NCBI RefSeq assembly: GCF_000741695.1
Contig: NZ_JGZK01000003.1
Coordinates: forward strand, 345,864-409,863
Reading direction: 5' to 3'
Length of the DNA: 64,000 bases
Source of the DNA: Bifidobacterium reuteri DSM 23975
GTDB lineage: Bacteria; Actinomycetota; Actinomycetes; Actinomycetales; Bifidobacteriaceae
The notes under the pieces were generated by a model, which was not told where the DNA came from, searched no databases, and was given only the letters and a program-made list of their open reading frames with translations. The position numbers and the translations under genes were made by a program. Numbering within the stretch: position 1 is the stretch's first letter; every line of letters begins with the position of its first letter. Positions 19,330 through 28,426 of the stretch are shown piece by piece.

Positions 19330-21177
19330 ATGAAAGATCAACTTCTCTATGTGGCAGGCAGGGTGGTGCAGGCGGTGGTGGTGCTGTGGGCCTCCTATAC
19401 GGTGACCTTCATCATCCTGAATCTCCTGCCCGCCAACCCCATCGATCTGATCCTGCACGCCAGAGGCATCCCCGACGGCACCATCAGCGGACCCGAGCTG
19501 GAAGCGGTCAAACACCAGTACGGCCTGGACCAGACACCATTGCAGCAATACTTCACGATGCTGGTCAACGCCCTGCACGGCGATTTCGGCACCTCATACA
19601 TGCAGGGACTTCCGGTCAGCCAGCTCATCGCACAGCGTCTGTCCAACACGCTGGTCATCAGCGGACTGTCCATCGTGGTGTCGTTCATCGGTGCCTTCCT
19701 GCTGGCCTTCTTCGCCGCGTACACCAGGCACGACTGGATCCGAAGCCTCATCAACATGCTGCCCACGCTCGGCGTATCCGTACCATCGTTCTGGATCGGC
19801 CTGCTGCTCATGCAGGTGTTCAGCTTCGGACTTGGATTGCTGCCGGCAGTGGGAACCGAAGGCTGGCAGACCCTGATATTGCCGACTATCACCATGTCCA
19901 TCCCCATGATGGCGTTGCTTTCCCGACTGCTCATCACCGGCTTCGAGGAAGTGCTGCATGAGGAGTTCATCACCACGGCGAAAGCGCATGGTCTGAGCTA
20001 CCGCACCATCATCGCCACCCATGTGCTGCGCAACGGCGCATTGCCGGCGTTCACCATGCTCGGCCTGGTCGTCGGGCATACGGTGACCGGCGCGATCGTG
20101 GCTGAAACCGTATTCTCCCGCCAAGGCGTGGGCATGCTGGTGCAGCAGTCCGTGGAGAACCAGGATATCCCGGTGGTGCAAGGCGTGGTATTGCTCGCGG
20201 CCGCAGCGTTCGTCGTCATCAATCTCATCGTGGATCTGATATACCCCGTGCTCGATCCGCGCATCTCACACATTCGCAAAGGAGGGGGCACAATGAGCAT
20301 CAGTATTACTGAGTCGCCGGTATTGGGCGTCGCCATACCGCAGCCCAGACACCATGTGGCCAATCGCATCACCGGCTTCATCACCAAACGGTTCTTCGTC
20401 GTATTGTCGGCCGTCTTCCTGGCCTTCGTCATCGTCTCGTCGGCTTTTCCCCAGTTGTTCACGCGGATAGATCCGTATAAGACCAATCCTGCGGACAAGC
20501 TGCTCGCGCCTTCGGCCGAGCATTGGTTCGGCACCGATCAGGTGGGGCGTGACCTGTTCACCCGCGTGCTCTACGGCGGCAGGGCCACCATCCTGGCGAG
20601 TCTCGTATCGCTGTCCATCGCGTTCTTCGGCGGCCTTCTGCTGGGCGTCATCGCCGGTTATTTCGGCGGAGTGCTTGACGCCCTCTTCATGCGCGGGGTG
20701 GATGTACTGCTGTCCATTCCTGGATTGCTGCTGGCCATCACCATCGTCACCGCCATAGGGTTCGGCACCACTCCGGTCGCCATAGCCATTGGCATCGGCA
20801 TCCTGCCCGGATTCGCGCGCACCACGCGGTCCCAGGTGCTCAAGGTGCGGGAGCGGTCGTATATCGAAGCGGCGAAAGTCAATGGGGTGCCGGTGGCCTC
20901 CATTGTGTTCAAGCATGTGATCCCCAATGCCATCGGACCCGTGTCCGTGCTGGCGTTGCTTGAATTCGGCAGCGTGATCATGGCGGTCGCCACGCTGAGC
21001 TTCCTTGGATTCGGTGCGAGACCGCCGGCTGCGGAATGGGGTTCGCTCATCAACGACGGCCGCAGCTATCTCGTCACCAGCCCGTGGGTGCCGCTGCTGC
21101 CCGGTCTGACCGTGGTGCTCACGGTGTTGTCTATCACCGTCATCGCACAATCATTGAAGAAGAAAGGCAACCTATGA
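19330..21177 (+). CDS. Oligopeptide ABC permease, DppB-DppC in-frame fusion
   Basis: A single 615-codon frame covers two permeases normally made separately. Residues 1-320 are DppB-like (LYVAGRVVQAVVVLWASYTV, coupling loop EEFITTAKAHGLSYRTI, ending LDPRIS). Residues 322-615 are DppC-like (HWFGTDQVGRDLFTRVLYG, EAAKVNGVPVASIVFKHVIPN). At the junction the DNA retains a strong internal ribosome site AAAGGAGGGGG and an ATG at 20293. Removing one G from the GGGGG run would give a TGA overlapping that ATG (ATGA), the same overlap style used at the next junction. The fusion is therefore probably a one-base insertion or a sequencing error. If real, separate DppC can still be made from 20293. Confidence 0.88.
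   Translation: MKDQLLYVAGRVVQAVVVLWASYTVTFIILNLLPANPIDLILHARGIPDGTISGPELEAVKHQYGLDQTPLQQYFTMLVNALHGDFGTSYMQGLPVSQLIAQRLSNTLVISGLSIVVSFIGAFLLAFFAAYTRHDWIRSLINMLPTLGVSVPSFWIGLLLMQVFSFGLGLLPAVGTEGWQTLILPTITMSIPMMALLSRLLITGFEEVLHEEFITTAKAHGLSYRTIIATHVLRNGALPAFTMLGLVVGHTVTGAIVAETVFSRQGVGMLVQQSVENQDIPVVQGVVLLAAAAFVVINLIVDLIYPVLDPRISHIRKGGGTMSISITESPVLGVAIPQPRHHVANRITGFITKRFFVVLSAVFLAFVIVSSAFPQLFTRIDPYKTNPADKLLAPSAEHWFGTDQVGRDLFTRVLYGGRATILASLVSLSIAFFGGLLLGVIAGYFGGVLDALFMRGVDVLLSIPGLLLAITIVTAIGFGTTPVAIAIGIGILPGFARTTRSQVLKVRERSYIEAAKVNGVPVASIVFKHVIPNAIGPVSVLALLEFGSVIMAVATLSFLGFGARPPAAEWGSLINDGRSYLVTSPWVPLLPGLTVVLTVLSITVIAQSLKKKGNL
20281..20295 (+). promoter_or_regulatory. Internal ribosome-binding site and start for the DppC half
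   Basis: AAAGGAGGGGG (20278-20288) sits 4 bases before an in-frame ATG at 20293. Its conservation inside the fused frame argues that the second permease is, or recently was, translated independently. Confidence 0.75.
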
Positions 21178-22823
21178 GCGAGGCAACAACAGGCGAACTG
21201 GTCGGCGAGATCTCGCACCTGAGCGTCACCTACCATGCGCATGGGCGAGCCCATACGGCCGTGGATGACATCTCATTGCAGCTGAAGGCCGGCCGCACGC
21301 TGGCCATCGTGGGCGAATCGGGGTCAGGGAAATCCACAGTGGTCAAGGCATTGCTGGGCATCCTTCCTGCGAGCGCGGAAGTGACCGGATCCCTCAACCT
21401 TCTCGGGCATGCGCTCGAGCATGCCGGGCCGAAGGAATGGGCCCAAGTGCGTGGCCGCATCGTTGGATTCGTACCGCAGGACCCCCAGAGCAACCTCGAT
21501 CCGACCATGCGTATCGGCGAGCAGGTCGCACAGATCGTCCGTCTGCACCATAGCGGCCTCGACAGGCGGGCGCAGCAGTCTCGTGTCCTTGAACTGTTGG
21601 AGGAGGTGGGCATCGATGAACCCGCCTTGCGCGCACGCCAATACCCCTATGAGCTGTCCGGCGGATTGAAGCAGCGTGTGCTGATCGCGCAGGCATTGGC
21701 CAGCGATCCCGAGGTGATCGTGGCCGACGAGCCCACCAGTGCGCTTGACGTCACCGTGCAGAAGAAGATCCTCGACGTCCTCGAGACGTTGGGCAAGGCG
21801 CGCAACATCGCCACCCTGATGGTGACCCATGATCTGGCTGTGGTGTCGGACCGGGCCGATGACGTGCTGGTCATGCACAACGGCGAGCTCGTGGAAACCG
21901 GCGAAACCGGACATGTGCTTGGGCATCCGGGGAGAACCTACACCAAGGCGTTGCTCGCCGCATCGCCGTCATTCCGCAGTGAGGACATCCCGACAAAAAC
22001 CGGCCGTGAGCATTTGACCGGCGGAGCCGCACCGGAACCCGAGGTTGCGGTCCGATGGAAAGACGTCACCAAGACTTACCGCACCGGGTATACGCCGGCG
22101 GGGGTGTTCAAGGCGGTCGATGGCGTTACGCTCACTGCCCGCAAAGGTGAGACCCTGGCGATCGTCGGCGAATCCGGATCCGGAAAGACCACGCTGCTGC
22201 GACTGGCTTTGGCGCTCACCTCGCCCACCAATGGTTCCGTGGAAGTCAACGGGAACGACCTCTCCACACTGCGTGGAGCAAGGTTGCGCAACGCGAGAAG
22301 GGATTTCCAGCTCGTACAGCAGAATCCCTTCGATTCGCTCGACCCGAAATACTCTATCGCCGATTGCATCAGTGAGCCGTTGAAGGCCTTCCATGTGGGA
22401 GACGGCCGTTCGCGCGCCAACCGAGTGCGCGAACTGCTGGACCTTGTCGCACTGCCGCAATCCGTGCTGACCGCGAAGCCCACGGAGCTTTCCGGCGGTC
22501 AATGCCAGCGCGTGGCCATTGCCCGCGCCCTCGCCGTCGAACCCAAGGTGCTGTTCCTCGATGAGCCGGTGTCCGCGCTGGATGTCATCGTCCAGGCGCA
22601 GATCGTCGATCTGCTCGCGACGCTGCAACGGGATCTGAAACTCACCTATGTGTTCGTCTCCCATGATCTGGCGGTGGTATCGAACATCGCCGACCGTATC
22701 GCCGTCATCGGCAAAGGCCATCTCGTCGAGGAGGGCGCGGCGTCTCACGTGCTGCATCATCCCACGGCGGACTATACGCGCAAACTACTGGCCGCGATAC
22801 CGGGCGGGCGGCTCGGGCGCTGA
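21174..22823 (+). CDS. Oligopeptide ABC transporter ATPase, DppD-DppF fusion
   Basis: 549-residue protein with two complete nucleotide-binding domains. The first has GESGSGKSTVV, YELSGGLKQRVLIAQAL and VIVADEPTSALDV; the second has GESGSGKTTLL, ELSGGQCQRVAIARAL and VLFLDEPVSALDV. Two-domain peptide-importer ATPases are common in actinobacteria, so this fusion is ordinary, unlike the permease one. The ATG overlaps the permease stop (ATGA), ensuring coupling. It energises the importer built from the 17469 lipoprotein and 19330 permease. Confidence 0.93.
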   Translation: MSEATTGELVGEISHLSVTYHAHGRAHTAVDDISLQLKAGRTLAIVGESGSGKSTVVKALLGILPASAEVTGSLNLLGHALEHAGPKEWAQVRGRIVGFVPQDPQSNLDPTMRIGEQVAQIVRLHHSGLDRRAQQSRVLELLEEVGIDEPALRARQYPYELSGGLKQRVLIAQALASDPEVIVADEPTSALDVTVQKKILDVLETLGKARNIATLMVTHDLAVVSDRADDVLVMHNGELVETGETGHVLGHPGRTYTKALLAASPSFRSEDIPTKTGREHLTGGAAPEPEVAVRWKDVTKTYRTGYTPAGVFKAVDGVTLTARKGETLAIVGESGSGKTTLLRLALALTSPTNGSVEVNGNDLSTLRGARLRNARRDFQLVQQNPFDSLDPKYSIADCISEPLKAFHVGDGRSRANRVRELLDLVALPQSVLTAKPTELSGGQCQRVAIARALAVEPKVLFLDEPVSALDVIVQAQIVDLLATLQRDLKLTYVFVSHDLAVVSNIADRIAVIGKGHLVEEGAASHVLHHPTADYTRKLLAAIPGGRLGR

Positions 22824-22984
22824 TTATCGCGGATTCCAGGTGTGGAATCCGGGTGTGGATTCCAGTGTGCTCGGTAACGGCGTGGGAAACGGCGAGGCGG
22901 ACCGGAAAGGGCGGTCGCCTCGACTCGGACCAGATCGATTCCATCGGGCATCGTGCCTTCATTATGGATGTATTGGGGAACATC

Positions 22985-24421
22985 ATGACGAATATCCAAG
23001 AGCAAGTGATTCAGGCAGCGGAGACTGCCGATCTCCTGGCACTCGATTCGAAAAGAGTCGTGGAGCTTCTGGCTGAAATACTGCCGGAGGGGCAATTGGT
23101 CGTCGATCCCGCGCAGATTGACGCCATCCAGCGGCGTTCTCGGCAGGATGGCGTGGGAGAAATCTACGCCGTCGCGCTGCCGGACAGCGTCGAAGGTGTC
23201 AGCGCCGTGCTCCGCTTGGCATCATCGCTTGGCGTGCCGGTGTATACCAGGGGCGAGGGCTCCGGTATCGGCGGCTTGTCCGCGCCATCACAGCCGGGCA
23301 TCCTGCTGCTGACCACCAATCTCAAGCGCATTGTGGACTTTGATGCGGTCAGCCGCACCATAACCGTTCAGGCTGGAGTGGTCACGGCGGACATCAACCG
23401 GTATCTGGAGGGGAGCGGACTGTTCTATGCGCCGGATCCCGCCAGCGCCGGTTTCTCCAGCATCGGCGGCAACATCGCTACGAACGCAGGGGGATTCCAC
23501 TGCGTCAAATACGGCACCACCCGCCAGTCGCTGCTGTCATTGAAGGTGGTGCTGGCGGACGGTTCCGTCATCGACACCGGGCGCGGTGTGGCGAAGAATG
23601 TGGCCGGGCTGGATCTGACCTCGTTGTTCACCGGCTCGGAAGGATTGCTGGGCGTCGTGGTCGAGGCCACCCTCAAGCTTCTGCCCAAACCGATTTCGAC
23701 GTCGGCGGCGATTGCGTTCCTCGATGATCTGTCCGAAGTGGGCGAAGCGGTCGACGCGGTGCAGGGCGTCGCCGTGCAGGTGTCCACGTTCGACCTGATG
23801 GGCGTGCCGTACATACAGACGTATCCGGATGCCTACATCCCCGCCGTGGGTGATGCGCAATGGATGCTGGTCGTCGAAACCGATGGGTTGGCGAGCGCGC
23901 AGGAACGCGATCTGGTGTGCGAAGCGTTGCGCGGCACGGGTGCCAGCGTCATCGCCCCAAGCGAGGATGAAGTCGCCTCATTCCTGGAATTGCGCACCAG
24001 CGGACGGGCCATCCCGCCCTCGGACCATCCACGCTGGCTGGTGGAGGTGGATGCCGCGGTTCCCCTTTCGGTTGCCGCCAGGTATCTGCGGGACATCGAA
24101 TCGGAGGCCGTGAACCATCAGTCGCAAGGTGTGGGGTTCTCGCTGGCGGCGCATATCGGCGACGGCAACGTCCACGCCGTGTTCCTTGCGAGACGGCGGG
24201 AGGAGGAGAGCGAGCCCCCGGCGGTGCTGTCCGAAATACGCCATCGGCTGTTGATCCGTGCGCTCGAACTTGGTGGCACCATCACCGGCGAGCACGGCAT
24301 AGGCCTGGGGCTGAAAGACTATCTGCCCCTACAGCTGGGCGCGCGCAATCTGGAACTGCAGCGGGCCATCAAGCATGCGCTCGATCCCCAAGGCATTCTC
24401 AACCCGGGGAAGTGGCTATGA
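22985..24421 (+). CDS. GlcD-like FAD-binding 2-hydroxyacid oxidoreductase
   Basis: 478 residues with an N-terminal FAD_binding_4 domain (VPVYTRGEGSGIGGLSAP, SIGGNIATNAGGFHCVKYGTT, DLTSLFTGSEGLLGVV) and a C-terminal FAD-oxidase_C domain (AHIGDGNVHAVF, GTITGEHGIGLGLKDYL). Relatives oxidise glycolate or D-lactate to the 2-oxoacid. The ATG at 22985 has GGGGA about 5-10 bases upstream; the longer frame is not family-like. It overlaps the next aminotransferase gene by ATGA. Together with that gene it could turn a D-2-hydroxyacid into an amino acid. The natural electron acceptor in a fermentative cell is unclear. Confidence 0.87.
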   Translation: MTNIQEQVIQAAETADLLALDSKRVVELLAEILPEGQLVVDPAQIDAIQRRSRQDGVGEIYAVALPDSVEGVSAVLRLASSLGVPVYTRGEGSGIGGLSAPSQPGILLLTTNLKRIVDFDAVSRTITVQAGVVTADINRYLEGSGLFYAPDPASAGFSSIGGNIATNAGGFHCVKYGTTRQSLLSLKVVLADGSVIDTGRGVAKNVAGLDLTSLFTGSEGLLGVVVEATLKLLPKPISTSAAIAFLDDLSEVGEAVDAVQGVAVQVSTFDLMGVPYIQTYPDAYIPAVGDAQWMLVVETDGLASAQERDLVCEALRGTGASVIAPSEDEVASFLELRTSGRAIPPSDHPRWLVEVDAAVPLSVAARYLRDIESEAVNHQSQGVGFSLAAHIGDGNVHAVFLARRREEESEPPAVLSEIRHRLLIRALELGGTITGEHGIGLGLKDYLPLQLGARNLELQRAIKHALDPQGILNPGKWL

Positions 24422-25640
24422 GCGTTTATGCAGCATATTCGCATATCGCCAACAATCTGGGCGCGCCGCCGTTCCTTCCGCTGAATCGGGACCACGTGGG
24501 TGATGTGCCTCTGGTCAATCTGACCGGAGGCGTGCCTGCAGCCGACATACTGCCCTATGAGTCGTATAGTCAAGCAGTCGGGCGGGTGCTGGGCAATCCT
24601 GCCACCGCGTTCTCCTCGGTGTCGTATGTCTCGCCGTTCGGCATCCAGGAGCTGCGCGAACAGGTGGCGCATTGGCGAGGGGTTCCGGTGGAGAATGTAC
24701 TGGTCACCAATGGCGCGATGAACGGCATATTCCTCGCAGCGCAGACACTGATCGACCCCGGGGACACCGTGTTGGTGGAGAGTCCTACTTTTCCGTTCGC
24801 GCTCAACATCTTCCGCAGAGCCGGGGCACGTCTGGAAAGCATCGCACTGCATGCGGGCGGCATCGATCTGGACGAGCTGGAGCAGCGGTTGCGCGAAGGC
24901 AGACGGTACAAACTGTTCTACACGATTCCCGATTTCCAGAACCTGCCGGGACCCTGACCTCAGCCGAGCACAAGAGCAGACTGCTTGCGCTCGCCGATCG
25001 ATACGGATTCGCGGTTATCGCGGACAATCCATACCGAGAGTTGTGGTTCGATCATGAGCCGGACGGCTTCCCGGATGACTACCGCCACGCGGAACGGTAT
25101 TCGCCGCTCTACGAAATCGGCACGTTCTCGAAGACGCTGGGACCCGGATGGCGTGTAGGGTGGACGATCGCCTCAAGCGATGCAGTGCGGCGAATGAGTG
25201 CCATTCGCGCCTGCGTGGACGGCAACAGCACGGCACTCGGACAGTATGCCATCTCTTGTCTCTTGCAGGAGCCGTATTGGTTTGATCGATTGCTTGAGGC
25301 CGAACGTGCTCTCTACCGAGGCCGTGCACAAGCATTGGCTTCGGCATTGCGAACCGGATTCGGCGATGCCGTTGCGTTCGACGAACCTCGAGGCGGGTTC
25401 TTCCTCTGGCTGGGATTGCCTCAAGGCATACGGATTGATGATCCGCATGTGCAGGACGCTCTGGCGCGCCAGAATGTGCTGGTGACCCGAGGCGATTCGT
25501 TCGCTCCGGAACAACCGGGCCGGGACCCTGCGCATCGCGATTATGCGGACCATGTGCGGATCGGATTCTCCGCGCTGCCCGAACGGGATCTGCGCGAGGG
25601 TGCGGACCGTTTGGTTGCGGCATTGATTGGTCTGGCGTAG
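24418..25640 (+). pseudogene. Frameshifted class I/II aminotransferase (MocR/2-aminoadipate type)
   Basis: Two frames together encode one PLP aminotransferase. The first (24418-24957) runs from MSVYAAYSHIANNLG through VNLTGGVPAADILPYESY to YKLFYTIPDFQN, then LPGP-stop. The second continues PAGTLTSAEHK, VIADNPYRELWF and the PLP-lysine segment GTFSKTLGPGWRVGW to the end at 25640. The family motif FQNPxG is broken: AACCTGCC at 24940-24947 reads in frame if one C is added (AACCCTGCC). So one base is missing near 24943. As read, the product is a 180-residue fragment without the PLP lysine. It may be a true null, a slippage-corrected gene, or a sequencing error. Start overlaps the FAD oxidoreductase stop (ATGA). 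Confidence 0.85.
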
Positions 25641-25660
25641 CTGTTTCCCGGCGGTTTCGC

Positions 25661-25688
25661 GAGGGGCTTCACGTGTGTGAAGCCCCTC
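25661..25688 (+). terminator. Rho-independent terminator after the peptide-importer operon
   Basis: Perfect 12-bp stem GAGGGGCTTCAC / GTGAAGCCCCTC with a 4-base loop, followed by GTTGTGTTT. It ends the transcript that runs through the importer, FAD oxidoreductase and aminotransferase genes. Confidence 0.85.
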
Positions 25689-25812
25689 GTTGTGTTTGCT
25701 GCCAGGCGACTGCTGCGCATGACATATGCTGGCTGGCTGCCGGCATTCGGCAGTGTAACAGAGCATAAGTTTTTCATATGGCGTCGTGGTGTTTTCCTGG
25801 TGAAGTATGGCG

Positions 25813-25846
25813 TAGAGTACAAACCATCAGAAGTTGGGGCTTCTGA
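25813..25846 (+). promoter_or_regulatory. Candidate promoter and operator before the DUF1684 operon
   Basis: A TAGAGT -10-like hexamer (25813-25818) is followed by an inverted repeat TCAGAAG-n6-CTTCTGA (25827-25846), about 65 bases before the DUF1684 start. No convincing -35 is seen. The repeat sits where a repressor would block elongation or initiation. Confidence 0.35.
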
Positions 25847-25911
25847 TTCTCTCAACAATCATCCGGCATCTCCATGAAGAGCATTGCCAAACGAGAAGGG
25901 GAACTCATTCC

Positions 25912-26745
25912 ATGAGCACATACCAGCAGATCGAGGAGCTTGGCGACGACCAGTTCGTCCAAGAGTGGCGCCAGTGGCACCAGGACAAGGACGAACGGTT
26001 CGCCTCGGAATACGGTTTTCTGTCCATCACCAGCCTCAATTGGCTGAAGGACGGCAATACCATCGAAGTCTCGGACTTCCCGGGGTCATGGTCACAGGCC
26101 GGTGACACGGTCACCTACACGCCAGCCGCAGGCAAAGTCGTCACCGTCAACAACCTTCCGTTGGGCGGTCCTCGCGGGTTCATCACGGAACCTGCCGAGG
26201 ACGCGAATGTGGTTGTCGTGGTCTACCGCGACGTGCATGCCGAACTCATCAAGCGACTCGGTGGCCCAAACCAATACGCCGTGCGCGTGCGCAACCCGCA
26301 GGCGGCCAAGCGCGTGAACTTCAAGGGCACTCCGGCCTTCGAGCCAAGCAAACGCTGGGTGGTTCCCGCAACCTACAAGCCATACACCGAAGTCAGCGAT
26401 GTGACCGTGGACGCCTCGCTCGACTACCTCAACCATGTGGAGCAGGCCATCGGCGAGTTGGAATTCGAACTTGAGGGCAAGCCGCAGCGGCTCGTCGTGT
26501 TCCAAGGTCATGGGGATGGCCAGGGACTCGTACTGTTCCGCGACGGAACCTCCGGCAAGGAAAGCTATGGCGGCGCCAGGGTGCTGACGTTTGACGTGAG
26601 CGAACCGGAGAGCATTGACCATATCGACTTCAACCGCGCCACCAACCTGCCATGCGCCTACAGCGAATACGCCACCTGCCCGCTGGCTCCGGCATCGAAC
26701 AGGCTCGACGTGGCGGTGACCGCGGGGGAGAAGCTGCCGGCGTAG
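25912..26745 (+). CDS. DUF1684 domain protein
   Basis: 277 residues, full DUF1684 family architecture. Landmarks: VQEWRQWHQDKDERFASEYGF near the N-terminus, SITSLNWLKDG, FKGTPAFEPSKRWVVPA in the middle, and the C-terminal IDFNRATNLPCAYSEYATCPLAPASNRLDV, which is the family's most conserved block (NPxCAYxxxxxCPxPPxxNRL). No signal peptide. Function of the family is not established to my knowledge. The ATG follows GAGAAGGGGAACTC. It is the first gene of a run with LanC-like, alcohol dehydrogenase and GNAT genes. Confidence 0.85.
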   Translation: MSTYQQIEELGDDQFVQEWRQWHQDKDERFASEYGFLSITSLNWLKDGNTIEVSDFPGSWSQAGDTVTYTPAAGKVVTVNNLPLGGPRGFITEPAEDANVVVVVYRDVHAELIKRLGGPNQYAVRVRNPQAAKRVNFKGTPAFEPSKRWVVPATYKPYTEVSDVTVDASLDYLNHVEQAIGELEFELEGKPQRLVVFQGHGDGQGLVLFRDGTSGKESYGGARVLTFDVSEPESIDHIDFNRATNLPCAYSEYATCPLAPASNRLDVAVTAGEKLPA

Positions 26746-26821
26746 CACGATTTCTAAACGGAATCCGCATCGTTTGCCAAAACTGAACTTACACAACGAT
26801 CACAATCTTGGGGGAAGATTC

Positions 26822-28270
26822 ATGACCGAACAACAACATAACGAACCGCAACACAGCGAACCGGCACTGACCATCGCGAATCTCAGGCCCACCTATGACG
26901 GCAAGCCGTTCCCGGGCAGCGAACTGCCCACCATCGAACAGGCGGTAGCGGAAGCGCAGCAGTACGTGGACCGCTCATGGAAGGAGGACGGCAGCTTCGT
27001 CACCTGGCCGGAACACGAGGAATGGGGAGCCAATTACGGCCCGCTTTCCCTGTACACCGGCGCAGCGGGCGTCGCCTGGTTCCAACTGGCGAAGCTGAAC
27101 AGCGAACTCGCCGAAGACGGCGATCTCGACCGACTGAACAAGGCGCTCTCGTATCTGGAGACGCATTGGAGCATCCTGACCGAGCCCGACCATGAATTCA
27201 TCTCGGTCGACCCGGACACCGGATACTGCGGCGGGCTTGCAGGCATCGCCGCAGTGGTGGCTGAAGCGGCGGCCCGTTACGAACGTTGGCGTCTGTTGGC
27301 GGTGAACATCGCCGACGCGCTCGCTGAACGGTATCGTCCCGGTGAAGGATGGACCGGCCTGTCGCCGCTCTGGGGCGATGCCGGAATCCTCAACGCGCTG
27401 CTTGCCATCGGCAAAGCGCTCGGCGAACAGCGTTACACCGATGTCGCCGTTCAGGCGGGCGAGGACCTGCTCGCCAAGGAGATCCGTGACGACGACGGTT
27501 CGCATTGGCCATACATGCATCTGCATGACATGAGCGAGCGATACGCCTCATTCCCGGATAAGGCCATGATCGACGGATTCCTCGAAGGCGGCGACGGCAT
27601 CGCCCTGGCGTTCTCGAACCTTGCGCTGGCCACCGGCCGCGATGATTTCAAAGAAGCCGCGTTGCGTGCATTGGACACCGTCAAGACCAAGGCCATCGTG
27701 GTGGGGGACAGTGCCATCTCACGCAACCTCAACGAATCCGGTCAGGCGCGTTTCGGCCTGTGCTCCGGCTCCTCCGGATACATCCGCATCTACACGGCGG
27801 TGGCCCGCATCAGCGATGACCCCGCAGACACAATCGGCTGGGCACGTCGATTCGGACGCGGACTCATCCGCAGCGGTGTTCCCGGTCGTCTCGCCCAGGA
27901 CAACTACTGGCTGCTGTCCCAATGCTGCGGCGGTGCCGCGGTATTGGAGGCGTTCACCGCATTGTGGTTGGAAACCGGCGAAGAGCTGTGGTTCCAAGCC
28001 GCAAGCGCACAGGCCGACGATCTGCTGATCCGCTCCTGGTCCGACAAGCTCGGACGCCGCTGGTACACGGAATCCTACGCGCTGCGCGATGTGGGACGTC
28101 TGAAGGCGGAAGTCGGCTATCAGGTCGGTGCTGCAGGCGTGGCCTTGAGCCTGATTCACTTCCATCAGGCCAAGCGCAGCCATGACGACGGCGTGCACTT
28201 CTCCACGCCGCGTCTGCCCGACGAGCCATACGTCACCAATGACGACGGCTTCCCGTTCGCCGGCGTGTGA
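26822..28270 (+). CDS. LanC-like (lanthionine cyclase-like) alpha/alpha-toroid protein
   Basis: 482 residues with seven glycine-rich repeats of the LanC toroid: LYTGAAGVAWF, GYCGGLAGIAAV, LWGDAGILNALL, FLEGGDGIALAF, GLCSGSSGYIRIY, SQCCGGAAVLEAF and QVGAAGVALSLIHF. In LanC enzymes zinc is held by Cys, Cys and His (WCYG and CHG motifs). Here the aligned positions read LCSG (Cys314) and CCGG (Cys368, Cys369), so the His is a Cys. The usual catalytic His repeat reads LEGGDGI. No LanB/LanM dehydratase or lantibiotic precursor is visible nearby, so it is probably not a lantibiotic cyclase. ATG follows GGGGGAAGATT. Confidence 0.8.
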   Translation: MTEQQHNEPQHSEPALTIANLRPTYDGKPFPGSELPTIEQAVAEAQQYVDRSWKEDGSFVTWPEHEEWGANYGPLSLYTGAAGVAWFQLAKLNSELAEDGDLDRLNKALSYLETHWSILTEPDHEFISVDPDTGYCGGLAGIAAVVAEAAARYERWRLLAVNIADALAERYRPGEGWTGLSPLWGDAGILNALLAIGKALGEQRYTDVAVQAGEDLLAKEIRDDDGSHWPYMHLHDMSERYASFPDKAMIDGFLEGGDGIALAFSNLALATGRDDFKEAALRALDTVKTKAIVVGDSAISRNLNESGQARFGLCSGSSGYIRIYTAVARISDDPADTIGWARRFGRGLIRSGVPGRLAQDNYWLLSQCCGGAAVLEAFTALWLETGEELWFQAASAQADDLLIRSWSDKLGRRWYTESYALRDVGRLKAEVGYQVGAAGVALSLIHFHQAKRSHDDGVHFSTPRLPDEPYVTNDDGFPFAGV

Positions 28271-28426
28271 CCGCCAGTACCACGCGACAATCCGAATCAT
28301 CATCCATCGCCGTAATCCAGCGGCATCCATCACTGCAACCGCAGTCCTGCACAGTCAGGCGCCGTCATTTCTCGACGGGCGCATCATCGACATCATCGAT
28401 ACATACTCATTCGCAAAGGAACCATC

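Noticed and set aside
26822..28270. Lantibiotic biosynthesis cluster
   Set aside because: No precursor peptide, dehydratase or dedicated exporter was found on either strand nearby.
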